A stretch of DNA of 64,000 bases. It comes from Acanthosepion esculentum. Lineage: Eukaryota; Mollusca; Cephalopoda; Sepiida; Sepiidae. Positions 23,326 to 35,200 of this stretch are shown one piece after another. The translations under genes and the position numbers were made by a program. The notes under the pieces are model-generated. The model saw only the letters and a list, made by a program, of their open reading frames with translations, was not told where the DNA came from and did not search any database. Numbering within the stretch: the stretch's first letter is position 1; each line of letters opens with the position of its first letter. The stretch is taken from NCBI GenBank assembly GCA_964036315.1, contig OZ038495.1:22330121-22394120 (forward strand), read 5' to 3'.

Positions 23326-24069
23326 TGAAGAAAAAGAATGGATGAGAGAGAAATAGGGCAAACCCTTCTCAGTTAGAGATCTCACCTACACATGTTGTAA
23401 CAGTTTTTTGTTGCTACTGACGGAGTCAACCATGACATATTCAAGTTGTGACATGTGCGTCTTTCTATCCAGTCTTAGCTAAACAAATATAGACATTTAT
23501 AAGTTGTATTTAATCCGGCATATAGCATCACAGAAAATATGGAGATAGATTTTTGAACCAATCTTTTAAGTCGGTGGCGTGCCTGCCTTGAAAATCAGCA
23601 TTCGATATTCTGATATATTTCGGATGAAACACCAAGTACTGGTGCCTGTGCAAATACACTGCTATCTGAGAGGGCCTAGCTAAATTAAATATAACTATAT
23701 AGTCTGCTGTGTTCACATTTGCATCAATGCCCTTGGAAGGATATATCTCTCAATTCTTTTCGCACCATCAGCTAAGAGTTATATAGCAGAGTAGACTGAT
23801 TTTGAAACTTTGAGTAGTAGCCAGTCTAGAAGGACTAAACCATAGAAAAGCCAACAGAAAAGCACGCCACTACTTCTCTCCAGAAATCATGACACATTCA
23901 GGGATAATACAGAAAAGAAATCTGTGGAGAGCCATGATCGACTACATCCTGAAGGGACATGACATTACTAGCAAGATACATTTCATTCATCCCTTCACAT
24001 ACTGCTTGTCTTTTTCAGATGTGTTTTCACTTTCTCTCTGTGGGAAAAATTGTAACTGATACGTGCATA
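23326..24069. other. Intergenic DNA with a short LINE-A piece
   Basis: At 23880-23970 a LINE-A 3' fragment reads LWRAMIDYILKGHD-like. Segments at about 23090-23150 and 23800-23860 share CTTTGAGTAGYAGC with each other and look like SINE tails. No gene. Confidence 0.5.
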
Positions 24070-24460
24070 CACTATAGGCCAAATGTTTGAGAATAACATA
24101 ATTAGCAAATTTTAGACCTTTGGTTTAATTAACTCCTATTAAGCTAAGATGTTGAAAATATTTAATACATTATTGCATGGCGTCCATATCTTTTAGAAAG
24201 GTGGGGGTGACCTGAAATTTATAATTTGTCATCTAAGATTACCATAAATTCGAAAAAATAGCTAAAATTTTAACCGAACTTTATACATTAATGGTTTAAT
24301 TTCGTTATTTTTTTTTATTGAATACATGATAAAAACCTTCAGCAAGAAAAAGTCCCTCCAACCCAAAGTGAGTTAGCAAATTCATTTTGAAAAAAGCATA
24401 CCGTGTTCAATTTTTAGGTGATTCTTCGAAATCAGATGTCGTCATAAACTTTTGGCTATA

Positions 24461-24463
<3 letters not shown>
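24070..24463. mobile_element. Tc1-like non-autonomous element
   Basis: CACTATAGGCCAAATGTTT at the left end and the reverse complement of CACTATAGCCAAAAGTTTA at the right end form TIRs of about 20 bases. A TA lies at each side (24068-24069 and 24464-24465). The interior (394 bp in total) shows no transposase. CACTATxGxCCAAAAGTTT is a typical Tc1 terminal sequence. Confidence 0.78.

Positions 24464-24512
<49 letters not shown>
24464..24512. repeat. (TA)n microsatellite
   Basis: It begins at the TA target site of the Tc1-like element. Confidence 0.96.
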
Positions 24513-24516
<4 letters not shown>

Positions 24517-25384
24517 AATGCATTTTTGGCATGCCGTATTGTATATACATGAAAACGGTTATTCTAACCATTACAATTACTATTCATGGAGTCTGCCTTT
24601 TCACCTCTCGGCTTCGTAAACATGTTCGAGCTGTTTTCTACTGTTACCCCAAAGACACTACTACTTGGCGACACCAATACAAGGGAAATAACTCTAGTTT
24701 ATTAAAAGTTACATATAGACAAAATAAAAAAAACACTTGCGTATTATATAGTGAAAGATTAAGATTATATTGTATTATTGTATTTGTATATACTAGTGTT
24801 GTATATAAAATGTTCTTAGGCATGAATCGTATTTGGAATTAATTTATTTGAGTTGTTCTAGTACTTCCTTCCCTCGTGTTAAGGTGTTAATATATGTGGA
24901 CATTGGAGAGTGTACAAAAAAAAATATTCGGGCGGTTAGCTACCCGTCATTCCATACTGTGTGCCTCCAAATTGTTTTTAACAAGTAAATTCAAACTTGC
25001 CTTTACTTTTTGATTTATTTTCGCATATGCATTTTCTTGTTATTATACTTTTACTTTTGCAAGTAAAAAGTTTATTTTTTTAATGCAAAATTTGTACATA
25101 TTTAAAGAAAGAAAAAGTTAAACTGAAAGAAGAAAAGAAACAAACACACACACACACTTTCATCGTCCTGGCCTAAAAGGAACATTAAGTCTAACGGGAG
25201 GTAATCAAAACAGCGAATAATATCCTTTACCCAAGAACTGGATTCACCGAAATTGTTAAAATCGAATCTTCACTTCGTCAAATGTTTCATTTCACAAAAA
25301 AAATCAAAAGTTAGAAAATTAAAGGAAGCTAACTTTTATACCAGATTAGTTGTTTTTTAAATTACATATTGCTGCGGTTTTGTT
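24513..25384. other. Intergenic DNA with a short shared repeat
   Basis: 24668-24760 (ACAAGGGAAATAACTCTAGT and following) is shared with 47995-48070. The rest is AT-rich without a gene. Confidence 0.5.
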
Positions 25385-25560
25385 AGGGCCAGAAATAAAG
25401 ACACAAACAGAGGAATTGAGTTAAACTAATATATTAACAGAAACAGTAATACAAACATATACAAACGAAAGAATATCCGGTCTGTCTGTCAGAGCTGACT
25501 GCTGGAAACTTTTATCTCCCAAAGGCAATAACTGCTCCTATTTATAGCTGGGGGAGTCCA
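25385..25560 (-). promoter_or_regulatory. LTR-like promoter fragment
   Basis: On the minus strand a TATAAATA box lies at 25540-25547, followed by a GAGCAGT start-like region. About 150 bases later the stretch ends TTTCTGGCCCTAACA, as an LTR end would. No primer-binding site or second LTR was found, so this could be a chance TATA box. Confidence 0.35.
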
Positions 25561-25874
25561 TGCGTGCGTGGGTAAATTACCATAACACATATAATCTAAA
25601 GTTTTGTTGTACATTTACGATAATGAATACATTTGTCTCCATAAAATCATCACCGAAGTCTTTATTCATGTAATAACGCTGCTTAATATTTTGGTCCAGT
25701 TTTTGCAATATTTAAGAACATAACGTGTTCTTAAATCACCAAAAACATTTAAATATTTGTCCTATCCAAAATACATGCGTAAATAAATTAAATATTCTTT
25801 ATTTAAATATTAAGTTTCCTATATGAATTCATATTACGCTTTTATTTATTTTAATATATATAACTTATAATAAG

Positions 25875-25879
<5 letters not shown>
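25561..25879. other. AT-rich DNA with a small hairpin
   Basis: TTTAAGAACA and TGTTCTTAAA near 25710-25734 form a 10-bp hairpin with a 5-base loop. No gene. Confidence 0.5.

Positions 25880-25950
<71 letters not shown>
25880..25950. repeat. (TA)n microsatellite
   Basis: About 70 bases of TA after an AACTTATAATAAGTT palindrome. Confidence 0.97.
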
Positions 25951-25951
<1 letters not shown>

Positions 25952-26252
25952 CTTTAATCTTTTTTATTTATATTTTATTTTCGTTGTCTGAAAAAGGAGA
26001 CAATCACTTTCCTGGTTTCAATTGATTTCAACATTAATAATCCTCTTAAACAAACCAACTGACGTGTTGCCTGTCATTCATTATCGTAAATAAACAACAA
26101 TCAAATTAACAAATATTATCCTTAAACGATACTTAATTTCAGAAAAGCACAATACATTATTTGGATTTTTAGGCGAAGTGAATCATTCGACGAAGTGAAT
26201 ATCCAATTTAACCAGTTTTCGAAAAAAATGACATTCACTGTTATACAGTGGA

Positions 26253-26284
26253 CGACAATAAAATCCTGTAGGATTTTATTGTCG
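26253..26284. repeat. Perfect 15-bp palindrome
   Basis: CGACAATAAAATCCT at 26253-26267 and its exact reverse complement at 26270-26284, separated by GT. It could be a MITE end or a folding element. Confidence 0.92.
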
Positions 26285-26838
<554 letters not shown>

Positions 26839-27083
26839 ATATATGTACATATTAACTGTTCAATTGTTCTTTGTTCCAAGCTTTCGGCGATACATTTAGG
26901 CATTTTCAATGTTGAAATATATTAACTGTTAACAAGAAATAGATTGTTGTATGTATGTATTTATATAAGATATTGTGACCACGTTCATAGTTGATATTAT
27001 TGAGTGTGTTTTTCTTTTTAATAAGGCTTCCATTAAAAAAGGCTAAATGTATTATTCCTTATAAATTAGTTTAAGGTTTGGAT

Positions 27084-27087
<4 letters not shown>

Positions 27088-27134
<47 letters not shown>
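27088..27134. repeat. (TA)n microsatellite
   Basis: Directly abuts the downstream (minus-strand) edge of hammerhead module copy C. Confidence 0.97.
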
Positions 27135-27136
<2 letters not shown>

Positions 27137-27420
27137 AACGAAAGAAAGAACAAATGGGGTAAAAATCCACAGTTCAAATCATTTACTTTTTAAAAAAGTG
27201 CTTAATGCTCAATACAAAGTAGAGCAAAATATTATTATAATATTTTTATTCCAAGAGATTATAATAAAAAAATTTAAATCGCTACACAAAAGCTTCCATG
27301 TTTCAATACTATGATTGTACTTCCTCAGGCGATGGTTGGTAACTGGTGATATAATGATTTTTAGAGAAATTTAAAAGCAAAAAGAAAGTGAAAGGGGGCG
27401 GAGCTTAAGGTATTTTCTTT
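27135..27420 (-). repeat. PLE-associated hammerhead module, copy C
   Basis: Minus-strand copy sharing AAAGAAAGAAC, AAAAAGTGCTYAAT, AGAGATTATAATAAAA and the hammerhead block with copy B and with 37013-37300. It is truncated at the (TA)n tract. Confidence 0.75.
27278..27333 (-). ncRNA. Hammerhead ribozyme motif, best-preserved copy
   Basis: Minus strand: AUCGC, CUGAGGA, stem II AGUAC/GUAUU with 7-base loop AAUCAUA, GAAA, stem III beginning ACAUG with UGUGU, GUA triplet, GCGAU. Every core position matches the hammerhead consensus. Stem I is 5 bp, stem II is 5 bp with one G-U, and stem III has at least 5 bp with wobbles. This is the strongest candidate for self-cleavage. Confidence 0.8.
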
Positions 27421-27444
27421 AACTTTTGTTTTATTATAATCTCT

Positions 27445-27448
<4 letters not shown>

Positions 27449-27493
<45 letters not shown>
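27449..27493. repeat. (ATA)n microsatellite
   Basis: About 15 units of a trinucleotide. Confidence 0.96.
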
Positions 27494-27495
<2 letters not shown>

Positions 27496-29045
27496 TATGT
27501 GTGTGTGTCTCTGAGTGTGTATGTGTCTGTGTGTTTGTGTGGAGGGGGGTTATGTATGTTTGGTGGATGAAACTGTCCTCAGCGCTATCATTTGTTTAAT
27601 ATTTGGGAAATCTTAGATGTGTCTAAGCTTATTCAATTTTTTTAATCTTCGTGCAATCATTGAACTGTCTCTTGTCGTTTACAAGAATTACAAATAATTC
27701 GGAAGAAAAAAGAAGTGTGTTTACTCATGGACCTGTATAAGCTAAAGCAACAGCAATTAGCGCTGATGAGAAAAATAAATAAATTGTTTAACATAATCTC
27801 GTTCTTTGTCAATGCACTTAATCCAACGCTTCGCTATTAATCACGGAGATTGAACATTATACAAGGAATATTTCAGATCTGATAACTATCAGACTACTGA
27901 CATTGATCCATCATACTATATAGTACATAGACGTGCCTGCTCATAAATGTTCGTATATATGTACGTGTCTCTCTGAATAGGTTCATGTCCGTGCATGTGA
28001 GTGTATGTATGTGTGTGCGTTCATATATGTGTGCATGTCTAATTGTGTAATTATGTACATGTATGTGATATTTTTATATGAATTCTATTGTCACTGACGT
28101 ATTAACCATTAGAAACAGCATTTCCCATTACTTTTACGTCTGGGCTAATGGTTGCCATAACAACGAAGATTAACTCTTGCCTGGGTAATGAGCCAAGAAG
28201 ATGACGTCACTAGCATTCAACTCAGTCATAGATGCACTGAATATTCCGGAAATTCCTTTCCTTCTCATAACAACAATAAGCAGAATCGTCATATTGTCAA
28301 TATTATTGCCTTTACTCGCCCCAATAATCGACGTGTCAATCGTGCTCTTCCGTGACAAATACATATCTGCCATAGATCAATAAAAGAAAATAAATAGATG
28401 TTATTAAAAACACGGTTAACTGGGCAAAACTAATTTCTTTTTCGCTCACATTAATTTATAAAGAAGTTGTCATCATAAAACAAACAACAAGCAAAAATTG
28501 TTTTCCTAACCATGCCGGCAAAGAACAAATGCAATTAACTTTAAAGAATTTTAGATAAAAATAGCGCAAACATTCTGATATAAACAAAAATGAAAATATT
28601 AACTTATTCAACGTAACTAAATACATCCTATCTATAAACAAGAGGAAAAGTCATTAATTATATACAGTTGGTAAGGGAGTGCTTGGAAAGAAAATAAATA
28701 TCTTAGTTTTCTCTCTCCAATGCTCATATTAGGCATTAGTCAATCTGTGTTATACTAACATATACATATCACTTAAAGATCCCAACAAAAAACTTAGAAT
28801 TATGATTTACTATAAAAAAGTTTAAATCATCTAAGCTTACTATTACTAGTAACACAGGACAATAAAGAAATAAAACAATGTTGTTTTTAAATTCTATTGT
28901 CCTTTCAGAGATAGCATCTCCAATACGATTAAAAGACATTTATTTCTTACATAAGTCAAGCAAACACTACTTCCGCACGTAGATTAACTTGTCACTTATC
29001 AAAGCTTAGTGTAATTTGTGCAAATATCAATCACACACACATACA

Positions 29046-29047
<2 letters not shown>
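27494..29047. other. Intergenic DNA, no gene recognised
   Basis: GT-rich at 27495-27545 and 27960-28070. The overlapping frames at 28170-28383 on both strands have no known domain. A lone TGACGTCA near 28203 could be a CRE site, but nothing around it supports a promoter. Confidence 0.5.

Positions 29048-29093
<46 letters not shown>
29048..29093. repeat. (TA)n microsatellite
   Basis: Abuts the left end of the LTR-like segment. Confidence 0.97.
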
Positions 29094-29097
<4 letters not shown>

Positions 29098-29440
29098 AAC
29101 CTAGGGAAGGTTCCTGAATAATCACACGAAAGTTGGTAATGAACGATAATACTTAAGACACGAACAACACATATAAGATTCGCAGCGGCGTGTAGAAGTA
29201 GTAGTCAACTGCTAGAAGTGAGTCAAGTGAATTCCACAATGAGTCTCCAATTGCAGGATATCTGCCAATAGCCTCACGCAGTCGGATGTAGCACAAGGTC
29301 GAATTTAATGTTGGGTATCTGAGCCCGTAGGCTCGGCCAAAAATTCCCCGTAGACCTCGTATAAAACGGGGTCGGGTAGCAGTTTCCCGAGACGAGACTC
29401 TGCCCTTCGACATATCCTCGGCTGGGGATACTGACGAATC
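29098..29440 (+). promoter_or_regulatory. Putative LTR fragment
   Basis: Starts TGTAACCTAGGGAAGG, the kind of terminus seen in Gypsy-type LTRs. It has a TATAAAA box at 29360-29366 inside a GC-richer segment, followed by a plausible transcribed region. The right end is lost in the (TA)n tract. No internal retrovirus-like coding sequence is nearby. Confidence 0.4.
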
Positions 29441-29444
29441 TCTA

Positions 29445-30151
<707 letters not shown>

Positions 30152-30213
<62 letters not shown>
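30152..30213. repeat. (AC)n microsatellite
   Basis: About 31 AC units, then a short TA run. Confidence 0.97.
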
Positions 30214-30231
<18 letters not shown>

Positions 30232-30454
30232 AAAAGAGTATTCCAACAACTTGGACCGATTTTAAATGTGAATTAAGTTTAAGCGTCTAATGATCTTTTC
30301 TTTTTCTTTCAGATTTGGCGGACATTTGGGTGATAATATTTTTCACACATAATTGCCATGACTTAAATAACAGGATCCAATAGAGAAATAAATAAATTTT
30401 CACCAATAACACTGGTTTAGGCACTGTTGACTTTGATCCTTCTTAATGAAACAC

Positions 30455-30459
<5 letters not shown>

Positions 30460-30505
<46 letters not shown>
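30460..30505. repeat. (TA)n microsatellite
   Basis: About 45 bases of TA. Confidence 0.97.
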
Positions 30506-30506
<1 letters not shown>

Positions 30507-31439
30507 CGTACGATAAAGGAAAGAAGAATACTTTTTACACAAGAAAAGAATATTTCCATTTTTTGTCTTTCGTGAATTTACCAACAGTTAAGAATCCAGT
30601 ATTTAAAAGTATAACTAAAATAATTGTCCTATGTTATTAAGGTCAATTTATAATTTATCTCGAAGTAGATTACATTACAGTATCTCCAGTGACCCAACTT
30701 GATAATAACATCGACCATTAATTTATAGCATATGCTATTATATAATTTAAAATCTGTAGTATTGATCATGTACAATCAGTGTATAAGTGTGTCGGGTTTG
30801 TTGCAGGAATAGAAAGTTAAATATATATATATATATATAAGTTAATACTTTCATTCATTTTATACCTTCATGTACATTTGTTCCGCAAACAATATTTCAC
30901 GGTCACAAGTGAGTCCGGTTAAAAAAGAAACAGAAGTAGAATTCAAATAAACAACAATTAATAAGTGTATTAACAAAACGTTACAGAATGATAAAGAAAG
31001 ACACAAAGTTGAAGTTCTGAACAGTTCAATACAATCTTAAGTCTGTGCTTCTAAAGTACTTACATGCTTCATGTCTATCAGAGTGAAAGGAAACATGTGT
31101 TGCCACTCCAAAAGTCAAAAGGAAAAGAGAAAGAGCCTTTCGAATAACACCCACCTGTGATTATCGTCAGGGGTGGGGTAGTCTTATAGGTTACTCAGTA
31201 TTTTTCTCTTGCAATATTGCTTTAATAATATTGAATTTAAAGAGACTGTTCATTGCAACGACAATAATATATTCTACAAGTACAGTAATTATCCAGTCAT
31301 TTGAATATCCTGACTCAACATTCTTCACGTTTTGTACGTTTTAGTTTTATCAAAATATCGCATCATTCGTGCCAGTCTGATAAATTCTAAGAGACTCGGC
31401 CTCCATGACTGCTGATTTTTTTCCCAATCACATTTGAAA
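30506..31439. other. Intergenic DNA, no gene recognised
   Basis: AT-rich. The last part may be LINE-C sequence too decayed to read. Confidence 0.5.
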
Positions 31440-31790
31440 GCCTTATAAATTCGTTAAGGTCAATTTGGGAGCTGATCTAAAAAACGACCTACATCCTTTT
31501 GTTAACTGGGCCAAGGAATGACTTGTTAATTTTAACAGCTCCAAAACAAAAACTGCTCTTAATTGTCTGAGAGAATCCTTTCTGCCTTTCATCAGCATGG
31601 CTGGTGCTAATCTCCAGGTGAGTGACTTATTGCGCCTCCTCAGGCTAACGTTTTCCACTGACATGAAGTGGAAAAATTATAACGAATCTGTTGCTAGGTC
31701 TGCTGCTAGAAAGGTTGGTTCACTGTGTCGTTCTAGACAATTTTCCGAAAATCACACTAAAAAGATTGATTTCAAACAGTAAACATGATG
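31440..31790 (+). pseudogene. LINE-C RT thumb region
   Basis: Reads HPFVNWAKE, LVNFNSSKTKTALNCLRES and SMAGANLQVSDLLRLLRLTF, then ARSAARKVGSLCRSRQFS. In related LINEs this region follows the RT active site: a W-A-x-x-W-L-V-x-F-N-x-x-K-T-K stretch, then the L-x-L-T-F block. One in-frame stop follows the WAKE. The upstream RT and the downstream CHIW part are absent. Confidence 0.82.
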
Positions 31791-32084
31791 ATGGAGAACA
31801 TTATGAAGCAGATGTTAATGATCCCTAAATAAAAATTTTGCATATTGTTTTGTTGAAGAGATGCTAAGATAAGCGTGTGAGGATTTAAAAGGAGTACTTT
31901 AAAGAAGACGAAGGCGCCATTTTCTTAGGCAGGTTTCTTTAAATTGCAGGATCATTTCATTGAACAAGCTTCATAAATGTGTACATTTTTTAATACTAAA
32001 ATTAACTCATTCAAGGCAGAGATTTAATGTTAAAATGGTTGTAATGAATGAAGGGTGAAACGAATGAAAAGGGGATTTGGCAGA

Positions 32085-32390
32085 AAGTGAAAATTATAAT
32101 GATAAGGAGAATAGATAGTGATTAAGCCTTGATTTTAAGAGGTTAAAACTGTAGTGTTTAGGAGAGTATCGACGTGGGAGTATATTCCATAAAGTAGCAG
32201 TTCTTGCGAAAAAGCTGTCTGAGTGAAACTTTCTTTTTACATTAGGAATAAGGAGGAAATAAGGATGATTCGACTCCGTGAAGGTAGCATGGCGTCTCCT
32301 AGTAGTAAACGTCTGAATTGATGGAATGGGGCACATCTGAACATTTGCCCTGGAAATAGCGATAGAGTAGCGATAGGTTAATTGTTTTTG
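32085..32390 (-). pseudogene. LINE-C C-terminal fragment
   Basis: Minus strand: LLYRYFQGKCSD, TTRRRHATFTES, SFFARTATLWNILPRRY and LKSRLNHYL. Typical LINE-C 3' end, with one frameshift near 32340. Confidence 0.78.
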
Positions 32391-32514
32391 TTTAGCGGCA
32401 TATCAGCCTCTCTGTGTTGTCTAATGACGAAATGTAAATATTTTGTATGCAATTTCATTTGGAGATAATAATGGTTTTAGTAATACAAGTTTTACTAATT
32501 AACCCACAGAAGGA

Positions 32515-32649
32515 GGGAGAAGAAATGGATTCATACCTTTCTCAAAGGTATTTGCACGTAAGGTATATAACGAAACCAACGAGAATTGGAACTCGGCTCT
32601 CCAATTACCAATTCTGAGCCATTATTCATTACACCAACCGCATACCCAA
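32515..32649 (-). repeat. tRNA-SINE joined to a 5S-like head
   Basis: Reading minus: GGTTGGTGTAATGAATAATGG (A-box region), GAGAGCCGAGTTCCAATTC (B box with one change), TACGTGCAAATACC and GGTATGAATCCATTTCTTC. It starts within a few bases of the 3' end of the 5S-like sequence, in the same orientation. Confidence 0.82.
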
Positions 32650-32766
32650 GCTTACAACACCTGGTATTCCCAAGCGGTCACCCATCTATGTACTGACCAG
32701 ACTCGACGTGCTTAACTTCAATGATCGTATGGGAACCGGTGTTTTAACGTGATGTGGCCATTAGCC
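32650..32766 (-). rRNA. 5S rRNA-like sequence (pseudogene or SINE head)
   Basis: The minus strand reads a near full-length 5S rRNA of about 117 bases. Landmarks are GGCCACATCACGTT, AACACCGGTTCCC, the A-box GAAGTTAAGCACGTC (one base shorter than usual), GGTCAGTACATAGATGGG, and the C-box GTGACCGCTTGGGAATACC, ending GGTGTTGTAAGCTT. Scattered substitutions against the usual animal 5S argue against a functional gene. No T-run terminator follows; the tRNA-SINE begins instead. The internal Pol III promoter boxes are largely intact. Confidence 0.88.
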
Positions 32767-33174
32767 AGTAGGGATAGGCTTATGACCTCGCGACGTCTAT
32801 GGAAAATAGCAACAAAAGTCCAGATAAATCATCTTAGAAACCTTTATAATTTTATATCTTATATAGTTGCAGTCATTTTAAAAGACTGACAAAAATCGAG
32901 CAGGTAAATGGATTTCACTAATTACTTCCTTAAACGTGAACAAAAGATAAAAAAGCGCCAAATAGTTTTTAATCAAGAAACTAATAACTTGCCAAGTAAT
33001 GAATCAGCTTAATTAAAGGATAAAAGAAAACGCAGCTTCAACTGAATTAATTACTAATTAATTATAATAGAAAATATTTTTAATGGTGAATGCACTTACC
33101 ATATGTTCCACTATATACTCAGGCAAATATATATTTGTAAGACTCATCCATATACAACTGCCCGTTACGCATGT
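32767..33174. other. AT-rich intergenic DNA
   Basis: No gene recognised. Confidence 0.55.
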
Positions 33175-33320
33175 TACTCACGATTAACTTCTGCTCCTCT
33201 TTGACTTCAATATGTCCTGTGAGTGTCAAATTCTCTAAGCCTTCTTCATTATTTGTTCCAGAAATGGTATCTTTCTGATTCTAAGTATAAGAGGCCTTTC
33301 CTTAAAACTTCCTCGTTATT
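33175..33320 (-). pseudogene. LINE-A 3' fragment
   Basis: Minus strand: KDTISGTNNEEGLENLTLTGHIE, matching 1440-1520 of the first copy. Decayed. Confidence 0.65.
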
Positions 33321-33733
33321 CACATACTCAGTCAATGGTATTTTAATCTAAAACCTTCCAGAAATCATCGATAATAAATTTTTCGGTCTTAGTTAATAGA
33401 ATATGCTGTAGAGTCAGTCTTCTGAATGGCGTCATACTGAAAAGAATGATTTCATATTTCTGTTTTTTATGATTGTGCATAGAAATTCAGTGATTTTCCT
33501 CTTGCAACCATTATGGCAATATATTGCGTTAAAATCCACTGTGAAACGTCTGCATTTTCTGTTAACACGTCGACGATCGACCAGGATGGTTTCTGGATAT
33601 TCACGTTTTTACTCCTTTGATCGAATGACGGGCAAAATGTCGTAAATCTTTGGCTAAAATGTCGTATGTATTCTTTAAACATGAGTAACACTATGAGAGA
33701 TCCAGGTTATTTAGTCTTTTCCTAGGGTATGCC
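33321..33733 (-). other. Unrecognised open segment
   Basis: A 74-residue minus-strand frame at 33467-33691 has ordinary composition and no simple repeats. It could be a fragment of an unrecognised element. I see no motif that assigns it. Confidence 0.3.
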
Positions 33734-34683
33734 TTGCACATTTACAAGCACATATGTGAAGAGATGGGCACTGATCCATTAACTATTCCATACCACATCC
33801 CAAACAAATCTACTAATACAAGACAGCGATCCCGCTTCCTCTACTGGGGCCAATGTCCTGATGATAAAGAGGGTTATGCTGATGACATAGGTATTCACAG
33901 TTGGAATAAGAATGATATTGAACAGAAAATCAACATCCTCTATCAAATGTTTCGATAAATAAGACTCAAAATAAACCTTTCATAAACAATGAATTATGAT
34001 TTAGAACTGGAATGAAAGCAGTCACACATAGCCTGAATCAATCGTAAACATTCAAGACGTAGAATTCGTAAATATTTAGTAAGTAATTAGTATAGACTAG
34101 TTATAATAAATTTATCATAAGAGATAAGGAAATTGAATAGTCTGTATTAGGAGTAATTTTGCCCAACAATGCAACAAAACATTACAACAAAACCAAAACA
34201 TTGACCCGAAAACTCAGGTCATGTTCTTAAATAGCCTCGTCAGATCGAGACTTTTATATGGATGTCATGCATGGCGCCAAATCCGTTCAGAAATATCTAA
34301 ACTGTCAGCTGTATACAGCAGCTTTCTCAGATCAATGATTAAAATGGCTTTGAGCTATTGAAAATTGTAGGCACCAACGAGGAGCATCCTTCTTCAAAAC
34401 TTGTAGATTGTCGCTTCAGAATCAAAAGCAAAGAAATGTACCAAATAACAAAAAATTTAAGTCGAGGACTTTCAACAGCGGTAACAACTAAAAGTCATAT
34501 CACATATAACTGAAAGAGAAAATAATGACATAATCAAGATTTTGATCTTCCCCACTACTTCAGACAAAAGATTAGGAAGGAAACCCCCATCAGTGCTGGA
34601 AAAAACAATATTGTTTTAAGAAAAAGATTTTATAAATTTCAACCAACAACAGCGCTGGCTGCTCGGTTAATGAATAACAAATG
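33734..34683 (+). pseudogene. LINE-B RT to C-terminus, interrupted at its 3' end
   Basis: EGYADDIGIHSW near 33868-33905 is the catalytic YADD motif of a non-LTR RT. NDIEQKINILYQMF follows, then after frame breaks VMFLNSLVRSRLLYGCHAWR (near 34217-34275), YSSFLRSMIKMAL and YQITKNLS. This order (palm, thumb, then the region shared with 17155 and 17900) defines LINE-B. Many stops. At 34683 it is interrupted by the 443-bp inverted-arm element and resumes at 35127. Confidence 0.83.
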
Positions 34684-35126
34684 TTTCAGTATCTGTCTAT
34701 ATTTCTGAGATGAGGTATTATTTACATCATTCGGACTATTGTCCTCATCTTTGTCGCCATATTTATTACAACGTTTCGGCCGTTGTACACTCCGGCCTTC
34801 TTCAGGTGGTTGGAATGTCGAACTGAACCCTTTATTTCGCTCACTGGGGTAGACTGTTCTAGTTCCAGGTGCCATGTCTAATGGATGTCAGTTATCAGTT
34901 AACTCCTGTTAATTTCCCTCTCCAAGTTCTCCACTGCCTTAACCGGGTATTGAACTCACACCCTTTGGTTCCTGTCGCTGGATCTAAGCAACGCCAGTGA
35001 GCGAAATAAAGGGTTCAGTTCAACATTCCAACCACCTGAAGAAGGCCGGAGCGTAAAACGGCCGAAACGTTGTAATAAATATGGCGACATAGTTGAGGAC
35101 AATAGTCCGAATAATGTAAATAGTGG
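34684..35126. mobile_element. 443-bp head-to-head inverted element with 7-bp TSD
   Basis: ACAAATG occurs at 34677-34683 and again at 35127-35133, immediately flanking the element. Arms of about 129 bases (34719-34847 and 34994-35122) are inverted copies. The 146-base centre, read on the minus strand, has a tRNA-type B box (GAGTTCAATACCC) and a linking body. Each arm holds CUGAAGA, a GGCCG/CGGCC stem and GAAA, pointing outward. The left arm continues into a 35-base tail ending GATACTGAAA. It looks like a SINE-type element with a hammerhead-like core, integrated as an inverted dimer. A relative is at 39743-40189. Confidence 0.8.
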
Positions 35127-35200
35127 ACAAATGCTTCCTTTTCAAGAAAAATTAATATAATTACCCTTAACGATATTTTTGCATCACCTGATATAATAAG
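35127..35200 (+). pseudogene. LINE-B 3' remainder after the insertion
   Basis: After the TSD the sequence CTTCCTTTTCAAGAAAAATT aligns with TTTCCTTGTAGGGAAACGG of the copy at 18310, so the LINE continues on the far side. Confidence 0.65.

Noticed and set aside
28195..28215. TGACGTCA as a CRE promoter element
   Set aside because: It is a single 8-base match with no TATA box, CpG context or gene downstream.
28170..28383. Overlapping small open frames on both strands
   Set aside because: Length is within chance expectation for this composition and neither frame shows a signal peptide or domain.
35036..35067. A fully functional hammerhead in the 443-bp element arms
   Set aside because: CUGAAGA, a 5-bp stem II and GAAA are present, but an extra A precedes stem II and no stem I strand pairs downstream. 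I keep it only as hammerhead-like.
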